Source: Capnocytophaga granulosa ATCC 51502
GTDB lineage: Bacteria > Bacteroidota > Bacteroidia > Flavobacteriales > Flavobacteriaceae
Assembly (NCBI RefSeq): GCF_000411115.1
Contig: NZ_KE150255.1
Span: forward strand, 124,001-188,000
Reading direction: 5' to 3'
Length of the DNA stretch: 64,000 bases
Made by a program: the position numbers and the translations under genes. Shown one piece after another: positions 15,481-23,843 of the stretch. The notes below the pieces were generated by a model that was not told where the DNA came from, did no database searches, and saw nothing but the letters and a program-made list of their open reading frames with translations. Numbering within the stretch: the stretch's first letter is position 1; each line of letters opens with the position of its first letter.

Positions 15481-16680
15481 ATGGAAAATTGTGTTTATTA
15501 TGGTGAATACTCACTTAGCCATTGGATTAAATTAATTTTGAAGGAGAATATATCTTTACCTATCTATCAGAGAAGTTTTGTTTGGAATGAAAACAAAGTA
15601 AAGACTTTAATCAAAACATTAGAAAATAAATTGTTTATTCCTCCTGTTACTATAGGAGCATTTAATATGGAAAAAAATAGATCTAACTTGATATTAGATG
15701 GACAGCAAAGACTGACTAGTCTATTATTATCATATTTAGATATTTTCCCTAATAAAGAAAAATTTATAGAAAAGAACACAACTATCTATTTAAATGACAA
15801 TGATGATGATGAAGATGAAGACCAGAATAATAGGATAGAATGGACTTTTGAAAAATTATTAGAGTTAGGTAATACAAAAGAAAAAATACTAAACAATATT
15901 AAGAACTCTGATGAATATGTGAAATTGAATATTGAAACATCTATAAAAGAAGATTTTTTTGACAATCATTTTTTAGGCTTCACTTATATTGTCCCTCAGA
16001 CTAATGATAAACAAGGACAACAAAGGTTTTATTCTTCCGTTTTTAGAAATATCAATATACAAGGAGAGTCTCTATCAATTCAAGAAAGTAGAAAATCATT
16101 ATATTTTTTAAATGACTACTTTATTCCCTTTTTTGAGACTAACCCAGCAAAAGATTTAAAGGTAAAACAATCGGGGCAAATTAAAAATGTAGATTTTATT
16201 AAATATCTTTCTTTCTTATTTCAATACAAAAAAGATAATAATACAAGAAAACTTGCTCAAGGTTTTTCTGGAAAAAAGGGAACTAATAAAACAATAGAAA
16301 CTTATTATGAAGAATTCATCTATTCAATTGTAGGAGAGAGAGAATCTAATTTATTTGAAGATTTTAGGGTTGTCTTTCCTGATAATTTTTTAGACCGATT
16401 TAGAAATTTAGAAAAATGTATTTCCATTTTAATTGATAATAAAGAATTTCCTTCTGTTATTAATTTAGATATGTATTTATTTGGATTGGTCTATAAAATA
16501 GTATTTCAGAATAAAAGTATAGATATAGATAAAAAAACTATTTTAATAAATGAATTAAACTCAAGAATAGAGAATTTTAAAGGGGTAAAAAATCATTTAA
16601 AATCTCCTGCAAGTCTAAAATATTTGAGGGAACGTATTAACGATTCTATAGAAATATATGATAAATATGAAGCACAATAA
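15481..16680 (+). CDS. DUF262 (GmrS-like, ParB-fold) protein
   Basis: A 399-residue protein opening with the DUF262 signature: LPIYQRSFVW (26-35) and ILDGQQRLTSLL (71-82). DUF262 domains have a ParB/Srx-like fold; in GmrSD and BrxU-type type IV restriction enzymes they bind NTP and drive cleavage of modified DNA. No DUF1524 HNH domain (HxxP) is visible after it, so the usual nuclease half is missing and the effector may be the overlapping HEPN gene. An acidic run (DNDDDDEDED) sits near residue 105. The gene is strikingly AT-rich compared with pepD or bamD, indicating transfer. Confidence 0.85.
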   Translation: MENCVYYGEYSLSHWIKLILKENISLPIYQRSFVWNENKVKTLIKTLENKLFIPPVTIGAFNMEKNRSNLILDGQQRLTSLLLSYLDIFPNKEKFIEKNTTIYLNDNDDDEDEDQNNRIEWTFEKLLELGNTKEKILNNIKNSDEYVKLNIETSIKEDFFDNHFLGFTYIVPQTNDKQGQQRFYSSVFRNINIQGESLSIQESRKSLYFLNDYFIPFFETNPAKDLKVKQSGQIKNVDFIKYLSFLFQYKKDNNTRKLAQGFSGKKGTNKTIETYYEEFIYSIVGERESNLFEDFRVVFPDNFLDRFRNLEKCISILIDNKEFPSVINLDMYLFGLVYKIVFQNKSIDIDKKTILINELNSRIENFKGVKNHLKSPASLKYLRERINDSIEIYDKYEAQ

Positions 16681-17431
16681 TCACAATAGTTTTATTCTTA
16701 CTTCTATAACTAAAATATTAGAGGAAGCTATTTCAGCCACGACAGGTATAGGAGATGGTATAGAAACTTATGCTCTTTATGATTATGTTATGCAATCTGT
16801 ATTCTTAAAAATGACAGGAGCGCAAGAGCAAAAGATGAAATGTATTTGCTGGGAATTGGCAACTAATGATTATGAATTTAGAAAGGATTTTTTAATAGGG
16901 AATGATAAGCTAAGTGTAAAAGGAATGTCTCGTTATGATGATAAACAAAAAGTTTATATAGAGTTGATTAAACAAATAGAGAAGAACAATCCTAGAATTA
17001 ATATAGAAGAAATTCTTGATAAGAAGAAGATAAGAAAGGATATAAGATATTACTTAAGAAAAATATTTGAAAACACTAACTTTGCTATTTGGGGAAGAAA
17101 AGGCTATGACCAAATTTATTCATTTTTCGAAAAATCAGTAACAGTAAAACATTTCGGAGATGATAATAATTTGTTTACTAAGTTTTCTAAAAAAGAGAAT
17201 GAAGATATAGCTGAATGCTTACAAGAAAGATATGAACAACTTTATCATCATAGAAACCGTTGTGCTCATAATACATTGTCTTATCAACAAAATCTACCTA
17301 CTTTAGACACCTTAAGGAAAGAAGAATATGTATATGAAAACTATTTCATTTATTTTTCAATACTGATTTTAATAGATGAGATAATGATGAAATTATACCA
17401 AAAATATTTAGAAGTAATTGATTATAATTAG
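16658..17431 (+). CDS. HEPN-domain protein, putative RNase effector
   Basis: The 257-residue protein ends in a helical domain with HHRNRCAHN, in which R199-x4-H204 fits the Rx4-6H motif of HEPN ribonucleases; a conserved-looking helix follows. The N-terminal part is helical and unrecognised. It overlaps the DUF262 gene by 23 bases (14 if the second ATG at 16667 is used), so the two are translationally coupled. I recall that HEPN proteins of the MAE_28990/MAE_18760 type are linked to DUF262 genes in defence loci, but this could not be checked. Expected role: RNA cleavage leading to growth arrest when the partner senses invasion. AT-rich like its partner. Confidence 0.7.
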   Translation: MINMKHNNHNSFILTSITKILEEAISATTGIGDGIETYALYDYVMQSVFLKMTGAQEQKMKCICWELATNDYEFRKDFLIGNDKLSVKGMSRYDDKQKVYIELIKQIEKNNPRINIEEILDKKKIRKDIRYYLRKIFENTNFAIWGRKGYDQIYSFFEKSVTVKHFGDDNNLFTKFSKKENEDIAECLQERYEQLYHHRNRCAHNTLSYQQNLPTLDTLRKEEYVYENYFIYFSILILIDEIMMKLYQKYLEVIDYN

Positions 17432-17451
17432 TGAAAGCCTAAATTAATATA

Positions 17452-18135
17452 TTGAGGCGTCAAAATAATTTCATATATTTGCGCTCTGAAAATTAATGTA
17501 TTATGGAATTATTTAAAGGTCAAAGCCTCTTAGAGTTTACTGAACGCTTTAAAACAGACTTAGATTGCGAAGAATATCTAGCTTCTTTAAAGTGGGAAGA
17601 TGGATATTGCTGTCGCAAATGTGGTCATAAAAAATACCAAGTTCGCAAAGATTTTTCACGCACTTGTAATATCTGTGGAGATACAGAAAGTCCTACAGCT
17701 GGAACACTTTTTCATAGACTAAAATTTGGGTTGCGTAAAGCATTTTTTATATGTTTTGAAATGACAACAACAACTAAAGGGTTATCAGCCTCACAAGTTG
17801 CTCGTCGTTATGAAATTAGTCGTCAGACTGCACATTATTTTATGCAAAAAGTCCGTGAAGCTATGAAATCCAGTGAATCGCACAAAATGAATGATAGCGT
17901 TTAGGTTGATGAATTTACCATAGGAGGAAAAGAGGAAGGAAAACAAGGTTGAAGCTATGAGGTATATATTCTTGGGTATCAGAATTTAACATAGACCGAT
18001 ATTTAGCGGAATACAGATTTAGAATCAATCGCTCACAGAGCAAAGAGACTATCTTTAACAATCTAATAAAAAGATTGATTGAAAGAAAACCTATTTTCCA
18101 ATCTCAGTTGGTATGCCCTTAACTTGACACCTCAA
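17452..18135 (+). mobile_element. Decayed IS1595-family element, copy B (most complete)
   Basis: Ends are TTGAGGCGTCAA and TTGACACCTCAA. It retains a longer transposase start than copies A and C. The 8-base flanks (TTAATATA and TTCATTTA) match poorly, so a target duplication is not evident here. Confidence 0.75.
17503..18122 (+). pseudogene. IS1595-type transposase remnant (copy B)
   Basis: 133 codons encode the zinc ribbon (CRKCGHKKY, CNICGD), TAGTLFHRLKFGLRKAFF, and a helix-turn-helix region (SASQVARRYEISRQTAHYF). The frame stops at TAG (17902-17904), directly before VDEFTIGGKEEGK, where the first catalytic aspartate lies. After a second stop the frame resumes (SYEVYILGYQ), then jumps to the C-terminal RYLAEYRFRINRSQSKE. 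The central catalytic part is gone. Confidence 0.75.
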
Positions 18136-18330
18136 TTCATTTATTTTCCGATGGGGCGATTGCGTTATTTTTTGAATGGAAATGACCGTTGGTTAAAGGA
18201 AAAACAGTATTTCGGTCTGCCAAAGTTTAAAGAATGGTGGGATAAAGCCGCTTATGCCGAATATTATTTGTCAGAATGTGAATATGAAGGCAGTTGTGGT
18301 CCGGGTTATCAATCCTTAAGTGAAGAATAA
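18136..18330 (+). pseudogene. 3' fragment of an unknown gene cut by IS copy B
   Basis: From the IS end the frame reads FPMGRLRYFLNGNDRWLK, then FGLPKFKEWWDKAAYAEYY and a Cys-containing end before TAA at 18330. It looks like true coding DNA with tryptophan- and tyrosine-rich content, but it has no start of its own; the open frame only begins inside the IS remnant. The 5' part was not found elsewhere in the window. Family not recognised. Confidence 0.45.
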
Positions 18331-18514
18331 AAAGAAAAAATAATAATAAGTTACAAATAATGAGTTATGAGTTACAAAGGTTGTTTAGCAAACGTTGAGC
18401 AACCGTTTTTACAAATCCTCCTCTCTAAGTAGAACAAACGTCTTTGGGCTAATACCTCTCTTCATAATTCATAATAATTTCGTAATTCGTAACTCGTAAT
18501 TCGTAATTATTTAT

Positions 18515-18580
18515 TATCTTTGTCGCCTAAAAATGAATACGATACCTATCGTATTTGCTATAATAAATGAAATAATATGA
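18515..18580 (+). promoter_or_regulatory. Promoter and short upstream ORF before the FN3/LRR lipoprotein
   Basis: TATCTTTG (18515-18522) is the -7 box. An ATG at 18533 opens a 15-codon ORF whose TGA (18578-18580) overlaps the lipoprotein ATG (18577) as ATGA. It may couple translation or be chance. Upstream (18331-18514) are only low-complexity TAATTCGTAA-like repeats. Confidence 0.4.
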
Positions 18581-19833
18581 AACTAATAAAAGATCTTCAA
18601 AAAGGTACTTATCTGTTATTGATGATAGTAGCCTTAGTTGTTATCAGTTGCTCAAAAAATGATAACGACTCAATTGATACTGAATCTCCTAGACTGGCTA
18701 CTATTACCAAAATTGAAACTACTGCTTTTGATACCGCTACTATTACGTGGGATCTAACTACTGATGGGCAAACTGATGCTAAAGAGCTCACTTATCAGCT
18801 GTTATGGCAGATGAGGGGTAGTAGTGAGGTGAAAAATAGCGGTACCCCAAAAGCTCTTTTCAGCACTTATAAGCTTACAGGGCTTACCGAGAAAACTACT
18901 TACCGCGTATGGGTAAAGGTATGGGACAAAGCAGGTAACACTACTGAGTATCTCGTACAGGAGTTCACTACCCCTGCTAAGCCTATCAATCCTACTGGAC
19001 TTGATACAACAAACTATATACAGCTTACTACCGAGAAAAAAGTAGGAGAAATAATAAGCTTTATTATTAATGGTAATGACATAGACAAAAAAGGGTTTTG
19101 GATTGACTTCAACAACAATGGTAAATGGGACGAAGGGATAGATGTTCTACCAAAGTTCGAAGGTTATCTTGATTATACCCTAAAATCTCAAACTTTTAGA
19201 ATATATGGTAAAGTTATTGAGTTATTTTGCGAATACCTAGAGCTTACAGACTTGAATATTAGTCATAACCCTTTTTTGAGTACGTTATTGGTTGAAAATA
19301 ATAAACTTTCATCTATTAAAAACTTAGAGCATATAACAGTGTTATCTTTGGATAGTCATACTATGCTCAATAGCACTCTCCCTACTAATCTTTCTTTTTT
19401 GGGTATAACCGAAACCACTGCTATTCCTGCTTTTGATGTTAAAGCATTCAAAAATCTTACAGTATTACTTATAAACGGATGTAAAAGTATCCATAGCTTA
19501 GACCTTAGCCAAAACCCGCAACTTGTCCGTTTAGAAATTAACAACACCAATATCACTACTTTAGACCTTTCTAAGCAACCTAATCTTGCAATATTACACG
19601 CTTCAGGAGCTCCCCTTACAAGCGTAAACATACAAGAAAATACTGAGTTACATTGGGTATTACTTGAGCTTACAAAAGATGGTAAAGGGCTTATGGGGAC
19701 TGCCCTTCTCGACTTTATTAAAGCCTTACCCACACAAAAAGTTAGTGCTGTGGCTAGTATTAAACTAAGCCCAGCCCAACAAACAGATGCTGTAAAAAGT
19801 CTTTTGCAAAGTAAAAACTGGGGAATTTATTAA
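18577..19833 (+). CDS. Lipoprotein with FN3-like and leucine-rich-repeat domains
   Basis: The 418-residue protein has a type II signal with lipobox VVISC (Cys near residue 25), so it should be anchored in the outer membrane. Residues about 40-130 look like a fibronectin type III domain (ATITWDLTTDG, YKLTGLTEKTTYRVWVKVW). From about 210 to 350 there are leucine-rich repeats (LTDLNISHNP, LSSIKNLEHI, IHSLDLSQNPQLVRLEI, ITTLDLSKQPNL), as in BspA-like surface proteins that bind host matrix. The C-terminus holds ALLDFIKALPTQ and LSPAQQTDAVKSLL. It lies between IS copies B and C and may be cargo of the same mobile unit. Confidence 0.8.
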   Translation: MKLIKDLQKGTYLLLMIVALVVISCSKNDNDSIDTESPRLATITKIETTAFDTATITWDLTTDGQTDAKELTYQLLWQMRGSSEVKNSGTPKALFSTYKLTGLTEKTTYRVWVKVWDKAGNTTEYLVQEFTTPAKPINPTGLDTTNYIQLTTEKKVGEIISFIINGNDIDKKGFWIDFNNNGKWDEGIDVLPKFEGYLDYTLKSQTFRIYGKVIELFCEYLELTDLNISHNPFLSTLLVENNKLSSIKNLEHITVLSLDSHTMLNSTLPTNLSFLGITETTAIPAFDVKAFKNLTVLLINGCKSIHSLDLSQNPQLVRLEINNTNITTLDLSKQPNLAILHASGAPLTSVNIQENTELHWVLLELTKDGKGLMGTALLDFIKALPTQKVSAVASIKLSPAQQTDAVKSLLQSKNWGIY

Positions 19834-19849
19834 TTTGTTAATTATTTAA

Positions 19850-20373
19850 TTGAGGTGTAAAAATAATTTCATATATTTGCATTCTGAAAATGAATATGTT
19901 ATGGAATTATTTAAGGGACAAAGCCTCTTAGAGTTTACTGAACGCTTTAAAACAGACTTAGATTGCGAAGAATATCTAGCTTCTTTAAAGTGGGAAGATG
20001 GATATTGTTGCCGTAAATGTGGTCAGAAAAGATTTTTATGGATTTGATACAGAAAGTCCTACTGCAGGAACACTATTTTATGCAAGAAGTCCGTGAAGCT
20101 ATGAAATCCAGTGAATCGCACAAAATGAATGATAGCGTTTAAGTTGATGAATTTACCATAGGAGGAAAAGAGGAAGGGAAACAAGGTTGAAGCTATGAGA
20201 TATATATTCTTGGGTATCAGAATTTAACATAGACCGATATTTAGCGGAATACAGTTTTAGAATTAATCGCTCACAAAATAAAGATACTATCTTTAACAAA
20301 TTAATGAAAAGAGTTGTAGAGTATTCTCCCGTTTCCCAAAGTCAATTAGTATGTAGCTAAATAGACACCTCAA
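19850..20373 (+). mobile_element. Decayed IS1595-family element, copy C (internally deleted)
   Basis: Ends are TTGAGGTGTAAA and GACACCTCAA. The transposase start at 19901 runs 48 codons to CRKCGQKRF, then hits a stop at 20045. It shares the deletion junction ACACTATTTTATGCAA with copy A, showing descent from one deleted ancestor, and has an extra deletion in the zinc ribbon. A stop (TAA) replaces the codon before VDEF, as in A and B. Confidence 0.75.
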
Positions 20374-20405
20374 AAATATCATTTTGCTTACGCCGAACTC
20401 ATGTT
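20374..20405. repeat. Right end of the interrupted MITE-like repeat
   Basis: AAATATCATTTTGCTTACGC followed by CGAACTCATGTT matches the right end of the intact elements at 24692-24923 and 25300-25535. It completes the piece that stops at 14428, with an 8-base duplication (AAATATAA/AAATATCA). Confidence 0.6.
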
Positions 20406-20450
20406 GTATTATTAACAATTTACAATTGATAATTAACAACTAATATTTGG

Positions 20451-20480
20451 TTGGAAGTATCAAAAAAATGCGTATCTTTG
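20451..20480 (+). promoter_or_regulatory. Promoter of the bamD-rpoZ-coaBC operon
   Basis: TTG 20451-20453, a 19-base spacer, and TATCTTTG 20473-20480, only four bases before the bamD ATG at 20485. The transcript would be leaderless or nearly so. Confidence 0.7.
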
Positions 20481-20484
20481 CCCA

Positions 20485-21285
20485 ATGAATCTAAAAGGAA
20501 AAGTACTGGCTGTTGTCTGTGCTATCTCATGGGGTTTTTCCTCCTGCGGGGAGTACCAAAAAGCCATGAAATCAGACAATTACGAATACAAATACCAAGT
20601 AGCTAAAGCCCTCTATGAGAAGGGTGACTACACTCGTGGGTTACGCCTATGGGAGAAGGTAGTAGGCTATTATATAGGCCGCCCACAGGGGGAAGAGGCC
20701 TTGTATATGTATGCTGATAGCTTCTATAAGCGGAAGAAATACGTGCTGGCGGCCTATCAGTATGAGCGATTTTTGCGCAATTACCCTCGTAGTGAGAAGG
20801 CCGAAGAGGCGCTCTTTCTCAAGGGGGAATGCCACTTTTGGGAGTCGCCTAAGTATAGCCTAGACCAGAGCGAGACGGCTAAGGCCTTGGATGAACTACA
20901 GGAGTATATAGATCGCTACCCCAATGGCGCACACCTAAGGGAGGCTAACAATATGGTCTTGGAGCTACTGAACAAGCTCCAGCAGAAGAGTTTTGAAATA
21001 GCCAAGGGCTATGACAAGATTCGCGACTATCAGGCTGCTATCAAGTCCTTTGAGAACTTTTTGATAGACAACCCTGGCTCTACCTTCCGCGAAGAGGCGA
21101 TGTACTACCGCCTACACTCGGCTTATGAGTTGGCAAAAAACAGTATCAAAAGCAAAGAAAAACAACGCTTTGAAGAGGCCAAGGGCTATTATGAATCCCT
21201 TGTTCGCTCCTACCCAGAGACCTCTTTCAAGGGGAAGGCAGATAAGATGTACCAAGATATTCTAAAGAAAATAAGTGAATTATGA
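20485..21285 (+). CDS. bamD: Outer membrane assembly lipoprotein BamD (YfiO)
   Basis: The 266-residue protein has a lipobox (GFSSC, Cys near 21) and TPR-like units throughout (YEKGDYTRGLRLWEKVV, RKKYVLAAYQYERFLRNYP, YQAAIKSFENFLIDNPGS). This is the architecture of BamD, the lipoprotein partner of BamA in inserting beta-barrel proteins. The length fits the family. It overlaps rpoZ by four bases (ATGA) and starts the conserved Flavobacteriia cluster bamD-rpoZ-coaBC-porD. Likely essential. Confidence 0.93.
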   Translation: MNLKGKVLAVVCAISWGFSSCGEYQKAMKSDNYEYKYQVAKALYEKGDYTRGLRLWEKVVGYYIGRPQGEEALYMYADSFYKRKKYVLAAYQYERFLRNYPRSEKAEEALFLKGECHFWESPKYSLDQSETAKALDELQEYIDRYPNGAHLREANNMVLELLNKLQQKSFEIAKGYDKIRDYQAAIKSFENFLIDNPGSTFREEAMYYRLHSAYELAKNSIKSKEKQRFEEAKGYYESLVRSYPETSFKGKADKMYQDILKKISEL

Positions 21286-21629
21286 TAAATTTGAAACGCA
21301 TAGATGCGCCGCAAACTACCGTTACCTATGACAAGAACAAAATAGATGCCCAGACAGGCAACATCTATGAAGCAATTTCTATCATAGCCAAACGGGCTTC
21401 GCAGATCAATGCAGAAATTAAGCGCGAATTGGAAGAAAAACTAGAAGAGTTTGCTATCAATAATGATAGTTTGGAAGAAGTTTTTGAGAACAAAGAGCAG
21501 ATAGAAGTTTCTAAATTCTATGAAAAACTTCCTAAACCACAAGCTATTGCTGTAAAGGAATGGCTGGATGGGGATATAGAGTATCGTTATATTGATGAAA
21601 AACAAAACCATGAGTATTCCTTCGCTTAA
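21282..21629 (+). CDS. rpoZ: DNA-directed RNA polymerase omega subunit (Bacteroidetes type)
   Basis: A 115-residue protein with GNIYEAISIIAKRASQINAE, the RpoZ/RPB6-like core in which the Ala-Arg/Lys-Arg-Ala stretch contacts the beta-prime subunit. A long charged helix (IKRELEEKLEEFA) and a short tail follow. It is longer than proteobacterial omega, as is usual in Bacteroidetes. Its ATG overlaps the bamD stop, and its end overlaps the coaBC start, so the three genes are co-translated. Confidence 0.9.
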   Translation: MINLKRIDAPQTTVTYDKNKIDAQTGNIYEAISIIAKRASQINAEIKRELEEKLEEFAINNDSLEEVFENKEQIEVSKFYEKLPKPQAIAVKEWLDGDIEYRYIDEKQNHEYSFA

Positions 21630-22818
21630 GGGGAAACATATACTAATCGGAGTAACGGCTGGAATAGCCGCTTATAAGATACCACACCTTGTACGCTTGC
21701 TTGTCAAAGAACAAGCAAGCGTTAAGGTTATTATGACTGAAGATGCCGAGGCTTTCGTAACACCGCTTACCCTTTCGGTACTCTGCAAGGAGAAGGTATA
21801 TACCGCATTCCAATCTCAGGAACATGAGTGGCACAGCCATGTGGCACTTGCCCAGTGGGCAGATGCCTTTGTCATAGCTCCCGCTACGGCCAACACCTTG
21901 GCCAAGATGTCCCATGGAATATGCGATAACCTGCTATTGGCTACCTATCTTTCGGCTAAGTGCCCTGTGTTCTTTGCTCCTGCTATGGACTTGGATATGT
22001 ATGTTCACTCGACAACTAAGAACAATATCGCCCTATTACAATCTTTTGGCAACCATCTTATTCCCTGCGAGTTTGGCGAGCTGGCCAGCGGTCTTATAGG
22101 AGAAGGACGTATGGCGGAGCCTGAGAGGATTGTAGCCCAATTAGCTCAGTTTTTCTTTCCTAAGAAAGCGCTGCTCAAGGGCAAAAAGCTCCTCATCACC
22201 GCAGGCCCTACTTACGAGATGATAGACCCTGTACGGTTTGTAGGCAATTTCTCTTCTGGTAAGATGGGGGTAGCACTTGCTAATACAGCCGCACTTATGG
22301 GAGCTGAAGTAACCCTTATCCTTGGCCCTACCGCTCCCCACTTTATAGAAAATACGGTGAAGGTATGCCGTGTGGTAAGCGCCCAACAGATGTATGAAGC
22401 TGCTCAAGAGGCCTTTGCCCATACCGATATAGCGATATTGGCTGCTGCTGTTGCGGATTATAAGCCTATGGTGCAAGCTCCCCAAAAGATTAAAAAGAAA
22501 ACCGATCAGCTGACGCTAGAGCTGACCAAGACTCAAGATATTTTAGCGTCCTTGGGTGCTCAAAAGGACAAACAGCTGCTTATTGGTTTTGCCTTAGAAA
22601 CAGAAAACGAATTGGAAAATGCCAAGGGGAAACTCACCCGTAAGCACTTAGATGCCATAGTGCTCAACTCGCTCAATGACAAGGGTGCCGGCTTCTCGGT
22701 GGATACCAACCAAGTTACTTTTATCACCCGTGAGGATAAGGTCGTGCCTATACCGCTGAAAACTAAAACAGAAATTGCAACTGATATCCTTACCCTTATT
22801 CACGACGAATTGTTATAA
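21610..22818 (+). CDS. coaBC: Bifunctional phosphopantothenoylcysteine decarboxylase/phosphopantothenate-cysteine ligase
   Basis: The CoaC flavoprotein half occupies residues about 1-180 (ILIGVTAGIAAYK, CHAMLIKE-like segments replaced by PATANTLAKMSHGICDNLL, and PAMDLDMYVH). The CoaB ligase half follows (LLITAGPTYEMIDPVRFVGN, SSGKMGVALA, AAVADYKP, KTQDILASLG). Together they turn 4'-phosphopantothenate and cysteine into 4'-phosphopantetheine for CoA. The start at 21610 gives MSIPSLKGKHILIG, the usual length before the first strand; in-frame ATGs at 21592 and 21595 are alternatives. It overlaps rpoZ by 20 bases. Confidence 0.93.
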   Translation: MSIPSLKGKHILIGVTAGIAAYKIPHLVRLLVKEQASVKVIMTEDAEAFVTPLTLSVLCKEKVYTAFQSQEHEWHSHVALAQWADAFVIAPATANTLAKMSHGICDNLLLATYLSAKCPVFFAPAMDLDMYVHSTTKNNIALLQSFGNHLIPCEFGELASGLIGEGRMAEPERIVAQLAQFFFPKKALLKGKKLLITAGPTYEMIDPVRFVGNFSSGKMGVALANTAALMGAEVTLILGPTAPHFIENTVKVCRVVSAQQMYEAAQEAFAHTDIAILAAAVADYKPMVQAPQKIKKKTDQLTLELTKTQDILASLGAQKDKQLLIGFALETENELENAKGKLTRKHLDAIVLNSLNDKGAGFSVDTNQVTFITREDKVVPIPLKTKTEIATDILTLIHDELL

Positions 22819-22872
22819 ATCGAAGGGCAAATTGCCATTATAACTAGGGCAAATTGCCATTTGCCCCTACAT
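22819..22872. repeat. Palindromic GGGCAAATTGCC repeats
   Basis: Two units, AAGGGCAAATTGCCATTATA and AGGGCAAATTGCCATTTGCCC followed by CTACA. They are AT-variants of the GGGCGAATTGCC palindrome found at 9868, 24988 and 43217. They fill the spacer between coaBC and porD. Confidence 0.65.
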
Positions 22873-22888
22873 ACACAACAATAACATT

Positions 22889-23773
22889 ATGAAAAAACAA
22901 CTTCTTATTATTCTTTCGCTGCTGAGTTGGGGGATTTTCGCCCAGGAACTCTCTTGCAAGGTTACGATCAACACCCAACGGGTCAACCAGACCAACCAAC
23001 GGGTATTTGCTACCCTACAGCGCTCTCTACAAGAGTTTATCAACCGCAAGGCTTGGACAGACCTCAAGACAAGGGAGAACGAACGTATAGACTGTTCTTT
23101 CGTCTTTACCGTCTCTTCCTATGAGAACAATATGCTCACTACCGATGTACAGATACAGGCCTTCCGCCCTGTGTATGGGAGTGGCTACCAAACACCGCTG
23201 ATGAACTACCAAGAGAAAGGGGTTACTTTTTCCTACTTGGAGAACGAACCTATCTACTTCAACCCCAGCAACTTTACCTCTAACCTATCTTCCTTTATCG
23301 CCTACTATGCGCTGATTATCATAGGGATAGATGCCGATACTTTTGCTCCAGATGGGGGCAAACCCTATTTTGAGAAAGCCCTGGCTGTGGTACTCAATGC
23401 CCAAGGAAGTGGAGACAATGCTTGGCTACAGAATGGCTCTAACAACCGCTGGCAGATGATTACCGACCTGCTTTCCGATGACTTCGCTGCTCTACACAAG
23501 GTGCTCTATGCTTATCACCGCAAGGGCTTAGACCTGATGAGCCAAGACACCCAGAAAGCTAAAAATGGTATAGCCGAGGCGCTTATAGAACTTGACAAGA
23601 TGGACAATAGCCGTATCAACCGCTTCCTCGCTCAGCTCTTCTTTGATGCCAAAGCAGATGAACTCGTCCAGATCCTATCAGAAGGCAAGCCCTTAGAGAA
23701 ACGACAAGAAGTACAGAAAGTACTGCTAAAATTGGCGCCTACTCATGCACAACAGTGGGGACAGATTAAGTGA
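22889..23773 (+). CDS. porD: Type IX secretion system protein PorD-like (DUF4835)
   Basis: The 294-residue secreted protein has a signal peptide (MKKQLLIILSLLSWGIFAQ) and the DUF4835 features: ELSCKVTINTQRV at the mature N-terminus, TDLKTRENERIDCSF, FNPSNFTSNLSSFIAYYA and IIGIDADTFAPDGG. Members include PorD of the type IX secretion/gliding apparatus. Its place after coaBC is conserved in Flavobacteriia, where recN usually follows; here a ChaN-like gene follows instead. It presumably acts in the periplasm with the GldKLMN core encoded at 48434-53113. Confidence 0.85.
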   Translation: MKKQLLIILSLLSWGIFAQELSCKVTINTQRVNQTNQRVFATLQRSLQEFINRKAWTDLKTRENERIDCSFVFTVSSYENNMLTTDVQIQAFRPVYGSGYQTPLMNYQEKGVTFSYLENEPIYFNPSNFTSNLSSFIAYYALIIIGIDADTFAPDGGKPYFEKALAVVLNAQGSGDNAWLQNGSNNRWQMITDLLSDDFAALHKVLYAYHRKGLDLMSQDTQKAKNGIAEALIELDKMDNSRINRFLAQLFFDAKADELVQILSEGKPLEKRQEVQKVLLKLAPTHAQQWGQIK

Positions 23774-23842
23774 CTAGTGACTAGTGACTAGTGACTAATA
23801 ACTAATAACTAACAACTAATAACTAACAACTAATAACTAGCC
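23772..23842. repeat. Tandem low-complexity repeat between porD and the ChaN-like gene
   Basis: Units GTGACTA, then ATAACTA and ACAACTA, repeat about ten times. Same style as 14127-14216. Confidence 0.65.
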
Positions 23843-23843
23843 T

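Noticed and set aside
17444..18143. Target duplication around IS copy B
   Set aside because: The flanks TTAATATA and TTCATTTA differ at three of eight positions, too many to claim.
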